This document shows positions 11,460 to 23,600 of a DNA stretch of 64,000 bases, in pieces. Both the position numbers and the translations under genes were made by a program. The notes beneath the pieces are model-generated. The model was not told the DNA's origin. It saw only the letters and a list, made by a program, of their open reading frames with translations, and searched no databases. The stretch covers positions 8,268 to 72,267 of the forward strand of contig SSNU01000146.1 of the NCBI GenBank assembly GCA_012064415.1, given 5' to 3'. The number at the start of each line of letters is the position of its first letter. The first letter of the stretch is position 1. Source of the DNA: Gyrodactylus bullatarudis. Taxonomy: Eukaryota; Platyhelminthes; Monogenea; Gyrodactylidea; Gyrodactylidae.

Positions 11460-11700
11460 TGGACAGCTTGGAGACCAGATTTGAATCCCATTGAGAATCT
11501 CTAGGGAATTTTGACGCGAAAAGTATACGAAAATGGGAGAATATTGCTAAACAGGGACGAATTAGATGTAAAAATACTCGAAGAGTAGAAATCAGTTTGT
11601 AAAGATATAAATCAATGTCATTACAAATCGATGCCAGAAAGACCTCTAGGTGTTGCTCTAAATATCAGAGATTTTATCCAATATAAGGGGGTGGAATCTG
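11460..11700 (+). pseudogene. Tc1/mariner transposase C-terminal fragment
   Basis: The plus strand contains AWRPDLNPIENL, a stop, then GILTRKVYENG, and further on MPERPLGVALN. This is the WPSxSPDLNPIENLWG block and the SMPRR block of Tc1-like DDE transposases. In-frame stops show it is dead. No terminal repeats were identified. Confidence 0.7.
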
Positions 11701-11879
11701 AAACTAATTTCGAAATCAGATATGTGCATAGTGTACAATGTAAAAAATTTGGTTTTGTCTGGAATTTTCATCAATTTTATATAACAGAAGATTTAATTGT
11801 TGGCTTAGGCACTCTTCTGCTCTCATTAGTCGCGAATGGTTGCATGTTCTCGAAATTTTCATATATATAAATATAACAA

Positions 11880-11930
11880 GTCGATGTTTGGTCCGAAGAG
11901 AACCGACGAAAATAAAGCTTTATTCATCAA
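11880..11930 (+). ncRNA. Hammerhead-like ribozyme, UCGRU subfamily, core variant
   Basis: The core reads CCGAAGA (11893-11899; consensus CUGANGA, so U4 is C), with a G-C closing pair, loop II AACCGA, GAAA, a palindromic helix III AAUAAAGCUUUAUU, then C and AUCAA, which pairs with UUGGU of helix I. A TATA-like ATATATAAATA lies just upstream. The U4 change probably weakens or abolishes activity. A more decayed sister is at about 60120-60175. Confidence 0.5.
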
Positions 11931-12440
11931 TACTGACTAATCATGAGGAGGGTATGGGATTGGGAAAACGAAAAGTGACTTTTTTGATTATTCATCTAAA
12001 ATCATTCAAAATCTAAGACTGATTTCAAAATCGAATTTTAGCCATATATTTCCGAATAGAAGCTTGAAAATTTCCAAGTTTACTCAGAATTTCATGCTGA
12101 ATATAATGGTACTACATTTAAGTCTGACTGACTGCTGCTTTAGCTCTTTTTGCTACGGCCTCTTCCTGAAAAAAAAATCGAAGTGGAAATTAAAAGATTG
12201 AGATCATCTACAAAATTTCATCAACCAATTGGAAAATTTGAGATTCTGGTAGCAAAATATATTTGGGACCTTGGGAAAATTGTATGAGGAATATTGCTCG
12301 ATTCTGATTGGCCGAAAAATAATCAATTTCTATTGGTCAATTATTCATGAGATTTTGGGTAAAAATGGTATATAAATAACGTCTACTTTCACATTCACAC
12401 AACTCTTGTCACTTTACAGAGCTTTTACCTGTAATAATAA
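11931..12440 (+). repeat. Interspersed repeat with CCAAT/TATA promoter-like end
   Basis: Closely related to 41195-41580, with the first part also at 36258-36400. It contains CTGATTGGCC, TATTGGTC and a TATATAAATA box near 12370, then CACTTTACAGAGCTTTTACCTGT. Similar promoter-like endings occur at 19690-19815 and, inverted, at 35500-35640. It is probably the terminal repeat of a retroelement family; no coding part is attached. Confidence 0.5.
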
Positions 12441-12762
12441 GTAAAGGATAAGAAAAATAAATAACACAGGAGTAAGTTTTGAAAAAAAATAAATCTTTAT
12501 CCTTGTGAATAACATTTTCTTAAAATTATGCTGATTCCGAAAATGCAAGAAAAAATATGCGTTTCCCATCAAATATAAAAGTTATTTGAGCTTAGGTGAA
12601 TTTTGAATTTCGTTAGCAACTAAGTGTACTCAAACTCATATATATACTCAAGGATATAAGTTCAAGATTTCATATTCACACATTGTCTTCACAGATAGTT
12701 TATATACTTAAGTTCTAAATTTGAATATGATCCGATTTGATTTAAGGTCAGGAGCACCTTTA

Positions 12763-14874
12763 CAATATTCAAAAATGTGTTTTTTTCACGATTTTTGGGG
12801 AGTAATTTTTCTCTTTTATGGTTGACTGCGTTTAATGTAAACTTCTTAAGTAAGATCATTATACTTAGTTCTGTAGAGTATTTAATCAGCTTCCGAATGG
12901 TATATCATTTGTTATTCTCAAGTGGATTTGGAGACCCCCATAGTCATTTTTAAATTGTCAATTGTAACCACTAATTTTTTCATCCAAAGGAGTAAATCTA
13001 AATTACATATGTAATTGATATACATGATATGTATAATAAAGAAGGATTTTATTTTAACTGAAAAATTATTTATTCACAAATGGATTAACATTTTCCTGAT
13101 GTACTTTTTGTGTATAATCACATAAGCAACTTATTAAGTCTATATAGCGTTTTTCAAATCGGATCAGATCTTGATGAACTCTCTCGCCTTGCTCATCGGA
13201 TTTGGCTCCCAATGATCCTTTATGAAATTTTTCAATATGCTCATGCAAATAATGAATCTTCAAACTCATTTTTATTTCCATAGATTTAAATTTTCTCAGC
13301 ATTTTGCTGACCAAAATTTGTTAATTAGGAGCTTTATTATTTCCTAAAAAATTCTGAATTACATCAATAATTGATAGCCATGTTCCCTTTTCTTTTCTAT
13401 TCAACTTTTCGATAAATCTATTGTCAGAAATTATTTTGCGGATCTCTGGTTCATTGAGAATACCCGCTTCAATCTTCATATCACTTTTTTCTGGAAATAT
13501 TTCGCGTAATCCAGATTTGTCTGAAATTTTTTTAATGAATTGCGTGATTATCCCAAGTTTCAAATGAAGGGGTGGAAGAAGAATATTATCTGTTGGAATC
13601 AAAGGGGATCTAATTCGATTGAAATTGAAGTCCTCAGGTCGGTTAGGCTTTGGATTAAAATTATATTGATCTTGTTCCTCTCTCGAATCCCAAAGACAAT
13701 ATATACAAGGGAATTTGCTTGAACATGCTTGTAATCCAGTAAGTATATTTAGAACTTTAAAATCTGCGATTATATTCCACTGATGCTCAGCGTAATTGAT
13801 AAGTTCAAGGATTTTCTCATAGTTTTCATATGTCTCTTTCATTCTTCTGGCGTAACCAATTACAACAGGCTTATAGATATTTTCGTTGTCAAGAAGAACA
13901 AATTTGAGGCAGCCATCTATAAAAAGTCTCCAATTAGAATCTTCGTAATCACCTCCGATAGTTTTCATAAGTAGGGGAATATTCGAGCAATAAGCCACAC
14001 CGTCTGATAACGAAAATAAATTCCTGTAGAATTTATCCCGTTTTAGAACCAAACTATGCTTCACATCATCCTCTAAACATTGGCTATCGTTCAAAAGTCG
14101 GCCGATTCTGTAAGCATTTTTCTTTGGTATTCCCAATAAAATTGCATCAAAAACAACTTTGTTAAGAGATTTCTCTCCAGATGAAAAACTTGTATCGTCT
14201 TCTGATTCTTCATTCAATGAATCTTCTGATTCTTCGCAATGAGTTAATTTTGGAACAATAATAGGCACTTTAATCGCTGATGATACTTCAGGATATTTAT
14301 GTTTTGAAGGGACTAATACAGGAGATAAAGTAGTTTTGCAAAAGTAACAGTCTTCATGATTAGCTGGTAAAGTCCAAGTTAAGTTTCCAAACTTTTTTGG
14401 TATAATTCAATTTAAGATCACAGCTCATACAAATTTTCGAAGGTGCGAAAATTTTTCCATGATCAATGAGAGGTAATCCAAATGTAGAAAGATAACAATC
14501 AATGATCTGCAGAGTGATAGGGCGTAGCTGCTTATCTATGAAATATAATCCACACATATAACAGAAGTTATCCTTATTGTTAATACATGTGAATAATCTT
14601 GTAGTCATGTTAGAAAAATGCAATTTATTATTAGGGAAGAATTATATATATTCAGTTTCGTGTCAAATGATTGGCTAAAAATAGAGAAGGTTTTAAGTGG
14701 GGGTCTCCAAATCCACTTGAGAATAACAAATGATATACCATTCGGAAGCTGATTAAATACTCTACAGAACTAAGTATAATGATCTTACTTAAGAAGTTTA
14801 CATTAAACGCAGTCAACCATAAAAGGGAAAAATTACTCCCCAAAAATCGTGAAAAAACACATTTTTGAATATTG
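12763..14874 (-). mobile_element. TIR-bounded cassette (about 178-bp TIRs) with an uncharacterised protein
   Basis: 12763-12940 and 14698-14874 are inverted copies starting CAATATTC. Between them lies a minus-strand coding region split by frameshifts (14623-13066). The layout is that of a cut-and-paste DNA transposon. I see no confident target site duplication, so the exact ends could be a few bases off. Confidence 0.65.
13066..14623 (-). CDS. Uncharacterised transposon-associated protein (SDEQGERVHQD motif)
   Basis: Three minus-strand pieces follow one another. 14623-14360 has CxxC pairs (FCYMCGLY, KICMSCDLK), so a likely zinc-binding N-terminus. 14268-13321 is 315 codons with an acidic N-terminal stretch and KFPCIYCLWDSREEQDQYN. 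13314-13066 contains MSLKIHYLHEHIEKFHKGSL then SDEQGERVHQDL. The last motif resembles one I recall from multicopy, poorly described proteins of arthropods and cnidarians. I do not know its biochemistry. Placement between inverted repeats suggests it serves transposition. Only one or two frame breaks separate the pieces, so the copy is relatively young; an intron at each break cannot be excluded. Confidence 0.55.
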
Positions 14875-14929
14875 AAAATTTCTCAATTCAAGGGATTACG
14901 AAAAAAACATAAGAAAAAGTCAATGGATC

Positions 14930-15445
14930 CAAATGTATTCAATGAATTCTTCACAAATTTTTTTCTGCCTCAGATCTGAATCTCTTCTTCTTTGGCCGTC
15001 CTCGAAGAAGAGATCAAATCTGTATCTGCGAGTTTATTTATGTCGCAGTAGATTAATTTATTTCCGTACATTTTATCATTTCATTTACTTTGAAATGTTT
15101 TGCGACCATATACTTGAAAGGTTTTGATAAATGTATATAAGTGGCAATGATATGTGCGCACGGAATTCCGTTATGCTGACCAATACAGAAATGTTGCTCG
15201 TTAACAGATGGGAAAACATCCAAGGTCTGTGCAATCCGAAAATCTTTGTGAAATAATCTATATATGGCTCATTTGTTTGTGCATAAAGTCTTAAGCGCTG
15301 TGTGTAAATGCTTCAGAGCTTTTTCACGAATTGATACAGGAAATTGAACGGGTGACAGCCTATTATGTCTTTTAGAAAACTGTTAGTTGACTCTGCAATA
15401 TTCGACGTGAGATTTCCGTAACGGCACTTATTAATTACATTGTGC
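14930..15445 (-). pseudogene. MULE-type transposase fragment
   Basis: The minus strand reads NKCRYGNLTSNIAESTNSFL then further open sequence with a single TGA, and in another frame NGIPCAHIIATYI. The first is the characteristic HLTSNxxES block of Mutator-like transposases; the second is the CxxPCxH part of the SWIM finger that follows it. Frameshifts show decay. The plus-strand open frame at 14933-15127 is its shadow. Confidence 0.65.
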
Positions 15446-16109
15446 GTCTAAAAAAAAGGAAGAAAAAAAAGATAAATAAACAGGGCGGGAAAAACCCTAA
15501 ATTCCAACCCCATTATTTTTTTTGAATTACCTTTTTTTAATAGACCGGCGACTGAAAAACCATCATTTTTCTTATTAAAGAGGGTTCTAGTGCAAGCAAA
15601 CATTTACCAGATGATAGAATCTGAAAATTTAGTTGGTCAAAATTTGTTTAAATTCGCAGTAGAACTGAAATATTTTTTGATGCGTATTAATAATTTTCTT
15701 TTGGATGTACTATCTTATTAGTTGATGGGTGAGTTCATAAACTTGATTAATTATATTTAGAAATATTGTCTAAAGAGAAATAAAATAAGATCATTAACTG
15801 ATTTTCTAAAACTAGATCAATTAGAAAATCTTAATGATTCACCCCTATCAATATAGAAACTAAATTTTAACATTTTAAGTTGGATTTTTTTACCGATTAA
15901 AAATTATCAAGATAAGATTTTATGAAAAATCTTACTTTCTCCTAATTTCATGAATTGATCATCTTCAGGAATTTTGAATTCGCTCATAAGTGATATGATA
16001 CAGACAAGAACATTTTTTTCATTTTCTGCTAACCAATGTAAATAATTTTTTCGAATTTTTTTAAAACTGGATAGTGGATCTCACGCCTTGGATGATGAAA
16101 GGAGAAAAA
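15446..16109. other. AT-rich DNA, no feature seen
   Basis: Contains short poly-A/T runs and no open frame or repeat that could be matched to another part of the window. Confidence 0.4.
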
Positions 16110-17568
16110 TATATATTCAGATTGGGTTGTCAAATTACGAAAGGATGTTGAAGAAGATGAAGTCCGCAAGTCAAAACTAGTCGAGGAAATTGACTTAATG
16201 ACTTAGGAAGTTTCAGAACGGCTCCTCATTAAACTAAATAAAATTTCAAAATTCCAAAGAGACCATAAGATGTTTGAAATGGAAAAATCTGTGGTTGATT
16301 CTTATATTGATTAATTATTTCCTGACAATCTGGAGCCGAATGTTTTTAATTTTACTGATTTAGTTTCAGATAAAGCAACAGTGCGAGTATTAAGCCTTCG
16401 TCCAAAATTCCGTATGCCTAATTCAACAAATCAAGATGTCGAGACAGATATTGGTTTCGAAAGTTTCATCATATTCACGGATAAATTGACAGCGACGTCG
16501 AGTAAGGACTGAGAAAGGTTCAGTTCAGTTGTAAAGGATGCATGGATTCAGTTCAAGCAAAGAAATCCGGATGCTCCAAAATTAAGTGTCATTATCAAGC
16601 CTTATCAAGATTGAGGGAAAATCCAAAAGTGTCCTCTCTCTAAAGGAACAGGAATTGCTTTAGCTGAAAAAGCAGGAAAACTTCTTTTATCAGACTGCAA
16701 TAGATTCCAGTATCAAATTCGAGAGAAGTCGTCAGTAAACTCAGAGAGACAAATTTCGAAAATGGGAGAATAATTTCCTTTGATATAGCCTCACTCTTCA
16801 CGAACGTGCCTGTCAAGACACGGTAACTTTTATAATGAATCAATTATCAGATTATCCTTCTCTATGTAGTATTCCGCCGGTAACAGTGAAGGAACTCATA
16901 TTTATCACAGTTATGAATATTGATTTCATATTTGTTGGACTATACTATAAGCAAACCGATGGTGTAGCGATGGTGTATTACTTCTGGCAGATATGTTTTT
17001 GGCATAACTAGAACAAGGTCCAATGAGAAAAATCGTTGAAAGTTTTCATTTATACATCAGACACCTTCCTAGTGGTAGATGGTGATAAAGATGCTAGCAA
17101 GATATGTCAAAGCTTGAACACAGTTCAGGCTTACAAATGAAATTGAAGATGAAGGCAAACATAGTTTCCTTGATCTTGAAATCACAAGAACTGGTCCTAG
17201 TGCAATGAAGAGAATATATTGAAAGGTGAGTGTCCCAACCCAGTTCTTGCCATTTCATAGTTTTTCGCCAAAAGAAACCAAGAAGAGTTATTAGCAACGT
17301 TTTCCTGAATATTAATAGACTCGTCTCAACAGAATATGTTGAGGAAGAGAGAGCAAGACGTCTTCTCAGACAAGACGGTTACCCAGAATGCGCACTTCAA
17401 CATCATATCCAGGATACAGGTCACAGCGTAGATGCTTCTAACTTCAAGATCCTCTACCAAGTAAATCCGAGAGAATCCTGTAAAGTGAGGCAGGGGTGCG
17501 CAGAGGGTCACTTTATTACCAATTTGAAGCCAGATTTGTGCGTTCAAAACGAAAATATTCGACAATAA
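16110..17568 (+). pseudogene. PLE reverse transcriptase copy, heavily decayed
   Basis: The plus strand holds the order of the PLE protein. The N-terminal region is at 16130-16500 (FNFTDLVSDKATVRVLSL, then PKFRMPN, DIGFESFI), matching 48780-48910. RT pieces follow (16780-17200), then the linker (PFHSFSPK-like, 17255-17300) and part of the GIY-YIG domain (17400-17568; HHIQDTGHSVDASNFKILYQ, then CAEGHFITNLKPDLCVQ). Many stops, frameshifts and internal deletions. Compared with the copy at 48528-51121, the RT catalytic block and the YxDD region are not recoverable. Confidence 0.75.
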
Positions 17569-17639
17569 AAGAATGTCAAGAATTATTAGCACCGACTTAA
17601 GAATTCCCAGCCCCTACCCAAAACAGGGGCTTCATTATA

Positions 17640-18538
17640 ACAGATAAAAACAATAATTTGAATGATCTCTTATTAGAATTCAACCAAGCCCACCCGGATA
17701 TAGAATTTACGATGGAGAAAGAGAGTGATGGCAAAATTTCCTTCTTGGACGTAATGCTCTCAAAGAAAAACGACGGGAAACTAGTAAGGTTCATCCACAG
17801 AAAGAACACGTTCACAGAACGCCTTTTGAATTTTAACTCCTACGTTCCGATGACTCAGAAACGAGGTCTAATAACATCCCTGGCCAAAAGAGTGAGACGA
17901 ATCGTATCAGATGAAACCTGGGAAAGTGAACTAGAAAAACTTATTTGCATCTTCCTGTCAAATGACTATCCAATTGAGCTCATAAACGACAGACTTGCCA
18001 AACTATATACTCCAAGGAACAAGCCCAAAGAGATGAACGACAAGCATGCTGTGCTCTCTCTGCCCTTCATAGGAGATCAAGCAATAACAACCTTCCAGAA
18101 GAAGATAAACAATGCTTTTACTGAAGCCTACCCAAATGCTCATCTTAGGTTAAGTGTCCGTGTGATGCAATGTATATAGGACATACCACAAGAAGGCTAG
18201 AAGACAGGGTAGATAAACATCTCCACAAAGGTCAGACTGCCGTAAGAGATCACTTGAAGACATGCAAAGCCAATGTTTCCTCTAAAAACTTCGAAATTAT
18301 TTACAAATCTTATGGAAACAGCGTAAGCATGTTAAAAGGCATTGAAGCTTATCTTATCAATTTGGAAAAGCCTAATCTCTGTGTTCAAAAGAATCACGTC
18401 AAACCAATGAACCTCCCAAAATCAAAGCCACATCCACAATCATCCTCCCAACCCCCCTCAAGGAAAAGAATGAGAGCAGAAGTGAACAGACAAATTACAG
18501 ACTTCTATCCCCTACACAATGAGGCGCTAATTTAATTT
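17640..18538 (+). pseudogene. PLE of a second family: RT end, linker and GIY-YIG endonuclease
   Basis: 17658-18150 encodes the RT thumb and linker (KISFLDVMLSKKNDGK, IHRKNTFTERLLNFNSYV, LPFIGDQAITTFQKKI). 18164-18535 encodes the endonuclease (DAMYIGHTTRRLEDRVD, AVRDHLKTCK, NFEIIYKS, EAYLINLEKPNLCVQK) and a basic tail. The two frames are offset by a frameshift and small deletion at the linker/endonuclease boundary. GIY-YIG positions read as MYIG with the downstream R and E present, so the domain itself looks intact. 5' truncated at about 17640, where it abuts the previous PLE copy. It is followed at 18751 by a hammerhead. Confidence 0.85.
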
Positions 18539-18750
18539 CAAAATAATTAACTAACTGAAAATTCCAAAAAAACCCATTAATTATCAATGTAATTTATATC
18601 TTAATGTTAATTATTTATCAAGTACTCAAATTACTACGATCTAAAAAATAGAGTAGTCAACCCTTAAAAAAGGGACTGACCAACCACAATTGTAATAATT
18701 TTGAACCAATGACTGTTAACTAATATCTTTGCAAATTTGTACTTATATGA

Positions 18751-18798
18751 CATGTATCACACTGATGAGTATGCCCGAAATTAAGGCCTTATTTGTGA
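18751..18798 (+). ncRNA. Type I hammerhead ribozyme 3' of PLE
   Basis: CUGAUGA 18762-18768; closing G-C with loop UAUGCC; GAAA 18777-18780; helix III from the near-palindrome AUUAAGGCCUUAU; helix I UCACA/UGUGA. All core bases are consensus, making it one of the best copies here. It lies about 210 bp after the stop of the PLE at 17640-18538 on the same strand, consistent with a PLE 3' terminal repeat. Confidence 0.8.
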
Positions 18799-19109
18799 AA
18801 TAATTGGCAGCATCTTCTACCTTTATTCAGAATGACTACGGTGACTCAGCTCAAAACCGATGTTTGTAGACATCTCACAGATTAAGATTTGACTTTTGTC
18901 CCTTCTACTTATAGACGACAAAAAATCGATCCTGAATTCATAATTCGTGATTAAGCATAATAATTTTTTTAATTTATCGAACATTATAATGAATAGATAC
19001 ATAGATTATTCTTAAATGGTATATGTGGGGATTTCTTATTTTGTGGGCATACTCTTAAATACAGTTTCTACTCATTCTACCAAAGCTTACATAAAATTTA
19101 TTTTTAAAG

Positions 19110-20637
19110 ATTACAAGTTCCAAAGTTATAAAAATAAACGTAAACTTATCACGAGACGACGCAAGAATAAGAGTAAGAAAAGTCAAATGAAGTTAAATAA
19201 TTTAGTTATAATTTATGTCAAAGGTATGTTAAATTTAGTCATTTTATTTTTATATTTAATCCAGGGAGATACAAGAGTTAGCTATGTTATAAAAGCTATC
19301 AACTTCACAAAATTATTTTGAATGAATCATGAATTTTTGTCAGATTGAGGTCTAAAGATTGAATTTTAATTTTAAAATCGAAAATGAGCATGACAGAACT
19401 TTGAATAATCATGAATTCCTTGTAATGATCCACTGAACATTGTATATTTACAGGATGAATCAGTTTTTCATCAGTCATCTAATAATATGAGTTTTACTCC
19501 AATATTTTATCAAATTTTTTTATTTCATTATTTCAAGTTATTTCATGGAAAGAATTATATCATATGATAGAGAAAAATGATATCTTTATATCTATTGAAA
19601 TCAAATATGAGAAAAACTCATTTCTTGAGCGTTCTTAGGCATTATTGTAGAGCAGGATGAAAAAAACATTTAAATATCCCCATGAGCATTTCTCGATTCT
19701 GATTGTTCCTTTCAGGGAACCAATGATATTCGAGTGGAATTTGCATTTTTATAAACGTGGATGACTTGGATTTTAATTCATCTCTTCTCACTTTACAGGA
19801 ATTTCACCTGTATTCTAGATTTAGAGATCACTTGACTATGACGTTTTTCGCTTACAATCTGGTCATGCTATCTTCCTTTTTACTCGACTATAGTTCCAAA
19901 AACACGCTAGTAGCCTTTGTAAGAAAAAGGGCGACCAATGATGATAAAATTTGATTAAAAGTTTAGTAAAATGTCTCCTTAAATGTTAATTACTCTGGTG
20001 GTATAATAGAAAAAACTCTTACGAATCGAGAAAAATATTCATGTTGATTCCGAATCTGTGCTAAGAATTCTCCTATCTTACAAGGTTCAGGTATGAATGG
20101 GGAAAATGTGAAAAAGCGAAATTTTTAAAAACAGGAATCACATAAGTTGAATTTAAAAAAAAGGAAACAGGTTTATTTATATCGAATTTATATCATTGAA
20201 AAATCGGGTGGGAGACATCTGGGATCACATTGTTTCATTGATTGACGTGTAGTGGTGATTATCGGTTCTCATCATAGACCGTATATGCTAACAGGCATAA
20301 ATAAAGAGAGAAAAAATATTTTCGTTACACTTTCAACGTTGAAAGTGTAATTAATCACACTTTCACCATTCGTTACACTTTAGGCACAGCATATATATTT
20401 CTTTATCTAGTTGTTTATGTAAACAGTAAGTCGAAATAAAAAATTTAGTCTGATCAACAGCCGGAAAATATTCTAGTATGAAATGTGTATAAATTTATTT
20501 TTTCAGAGGGGCCATTGAAATTTCGTAAAATAATTTTCATAATTTTTAAGAGGAACAACTTAAGAAATCATCGAGAATATCTCCATCATATGGTAAATTT
20601 GATCAAATTTTTAATTATGTAGATCTAAGTGTTTCAG
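19110..20637 (+). CDS. Gene 2 5' block: basic exon plus 18-, 42- and 15-nt microexons
   Basis: 19110-19223 (114 nt, phase 1-1) encodes a lysine/arginine-rich segment (YKNKRKLITRRRKNKSKK). 20507-20524 (18 nt) encodes GPLKF, 20551-20592 (42 nt) EQLKKSSRISPSY, 20623-20637 (15 nt) LSVS. All four are phase 1-1 with GT donors; acceptors are AAG, CAG, AAG and TAG. Gene 3 has the same series with identical small-exon lengths (18, 42, 15) and similar peptides (GSPKI, EQLIKASRRFNNT, ISST), which supports all of them mutually. Confidence 0.7.
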
Positions 20638-23600
20638 GTAATTTTCTTAATACATTTTTTTGAGATTTTTAATAAATATTAATGTGTAAGATGATTTTGT
20701 AAATTTAACAATAAATCTCAAATTTTGAATTAATAAAAATTAATAAAAAACTTTCTGAAAAAAAGTTTCTTAAAATGTTTCTAAACACATAAGAGAAAAC
20801 TAGTGTATATTGTATTTCGTCGGGTCTCTCCAGACTCTACCCAGTAACAATTAAATACTGTTACAATGCAAAATATATCATGGCTTCCATTGGCCCATTT
20901 GTGATCATTAGGGCCTCAAAAAGTCTTAAAAATCATATTTAAACCAGAGCTTTTCTCGGCTCTGAAAATCAAGTTAGGCTATTCAGATTTTCTTTTGGAC
21001 CCCAGGGTCCAGAGTTATAACATCTTATTATGTATTATTTATTCAATAAAGTATTATTTCTAAGATTTAATATCTATCCGTATTTTATATAATATACAAT
21101 AGGATGAGACATCAATAACACGTCATTTTATAGTGAACAAGGTAAATTGCTTTAATTTGGTTGGTTAGAAATATTCAAACCAATCAGAATGCACCACTTA
21201 ATTCATCTGGTGGCTAGGGTTCGGAACCCTTTACACCCATTAAGGTGGAGCCAATAGGAACAAAGAAAATTTTTCAACAGTCTGGAATTCTATTGGATTA
21301 CTTTATGTGAACAAATCAGAGTGTTGGAATTTTATCATTTTTATTGGTTAAACGATTTTTTGTTTGAAAGGGTTCAATGGGTTCAGAACCCTATATGTGG
21401 CGTAGGAAATCAAATATCATTTAGTCATGCAAAGACGTGCAACCATATTAATAGCTCTAACTCAATTTAAGAACCGAGAAGAGTTTTGATTTATTGAAAT
21501 TCTGATTTTTTTGAGTTTTCGAGTATTAATAAAAATATTTATTGAGAATAAAGTCTTGAAAATAAGATCTATAACGATAAAATCATATTTTTGGAAATCG
21601 TCAAAAAAAATCCTAAAAAAAATTTTTTAACGTATTATTATTTGAGGCCCTAGTGATCATATTTCAGCTCTAACTATAGGAAAAAAGAGTTTTCAATCTC
21701 CTCATACGAACACTAGTTTGTTTTCTCTTTTTCACAACTTTTATTATCAATGTACTTGCTATAAATTATTGATTATCAGCCCCAGCCAACATCTTACTGT
21801 TATCATTATTGTTTATAATTTCCTTTGTGTAGAGAAAAAAGGGGTGTAGGTTTGAGGATTTTCTTTTTTTTGGTTTTTATGTCGATCCTTGAATCTCTCA
21901 CCATTTTGGTTTTTTTGGTTAAAAACAATGAAATGGTGAGAGTTGTTTGGTGGGAAATAGTGCCAAGCATCCTCGAAAATTTTTACCTGAATCAGTAGAA
22001 ATATTCATTTCTTAGAGAATTTGGAAGACGAGTGAATAATGAGTAATAAAGCTTTTATTTCACCGGTTCTCATCAGACTCTTACACCGGCTGACATTTAT
22101 ATAGACAATAATGAGAAATTAAAAGTCCTCTGATTGGGCTTACGGGAATTGAAAGAATATCACAGGGGGGAGGTTAGGCTTTCACTGAGTTCATTGTCTT
22201 CTCTTGAGAAAGGGATCCAGTTGTAACTGCCTGCTATACCTTTTTCTTTTAACTCCTAATTTTTTAATTCAGTGATAATTACAGGTTGGGTATCAATTTG
22301 ATTATCAACTTCCGTTGACTTTTCTTGATTTGCATTTTCATCCTTAGCTGTAATTGTTACTGGGCATGAAGCGGGTACAATTTCAAGACTAACTGCAGAT
22401 TGAGAGCTAATTGGATTATCAGCTTCAGTTGACTCGTCTTGGATAGCATGGTTGTTCTCATCTGTAGTTGGGGTAGGAACGCTTAACAGAAGCTCAGTGA
22501 ATTGGGGATTTGATTCAACTAATTGCTCACTTGTAACTGTATTTTGAGTGGAGCTGGCTTAAGGAGAATCGTTCAGGAAATTAGCAACAAGAGCGATAAT
22601 CATTTTATTGAGTCCATTAATCAGGAATTTGTAGGCAATAGATTCTCGGTACTCAGTTGGGTATCAAAGGTGAAAAACGTTTTACACTAAAAAGTAAGCT
22701 CAAAAAATTGCTAATTTGCTTAACAATTCTCCTTTAGCTAGCTGGATAGGACTTCCCATAGCTACACCATCGCTTTGCTTATAGATCTGTCCTCAAAATT
22801 TGAAATCAATGTTCATTAAAGTCATGAATTTTTTTTCTGTTGCTGAAGGAATACTACATAGGGAAAGATATTTTGTTAACTGACCAAATATAAAAACAAC
22901 CATTTCTTTCACAATTTTTTCGAAAAATTCTTTTACAAAAAAATAAATTTTAAATAAATAAGCTGATGAAATTTTATTCATGATATTTTATTTTCAAGCC
23001 CGTATTTATATGAAAAATAGACAGAGGCGCAAAATGAAAGCTAGAAAAAAGAATCAAAGAAGAAAAAAACAGCAAATGAAAGAAGCATTATATGGAGACG
23101 ATCCACAATATGAATATCCAAGTAGTCCTCAGCAAGTATATAACTTCCCAAACACCACCACATCAGCGAGTGGAAATTCAAATCTTCGTAAATCATGTAA
23201 TTTTTATTATTCTTTAGTCAAAGACGAGCGAGTTCTTTTTTAATTATTTTCTTTGGAAATAACAGCATTGGAAAAGTATCCACTCTTGTGAATGAGTATT
23301 TATAGACATATTCTAATGAATTAAGAATACGGAAATCAAACAACGTTGCTGAGCTAAAGAATTCTACTGATCTCACAAATAAGTATAACACTGAGCTTTC
23401 CAATGGTTCTATTAGATCCGTGGATATAATTGAGATTCCTATAAATTCTGCAACAACGTGTAAGTGATCATCTGATTTTGAAAAATTTAGATTCAGAATT
23501 GGAAAATTTAATTATGAGTAATGAGGAATTCAATGAAAAGCTGTAATATTTTTTGTGCCTATACTTCAAACGAAATTGTATTCATATGATAATAGTTTTC

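Noticed and set aside
20240..20300. Hammerhead-like string on the minus strand (GGUCUAUGAUGAGAACCGAUAA)
   Set aside because: Core box and GAAA are both altered; at most an old CCGGU-family relic.
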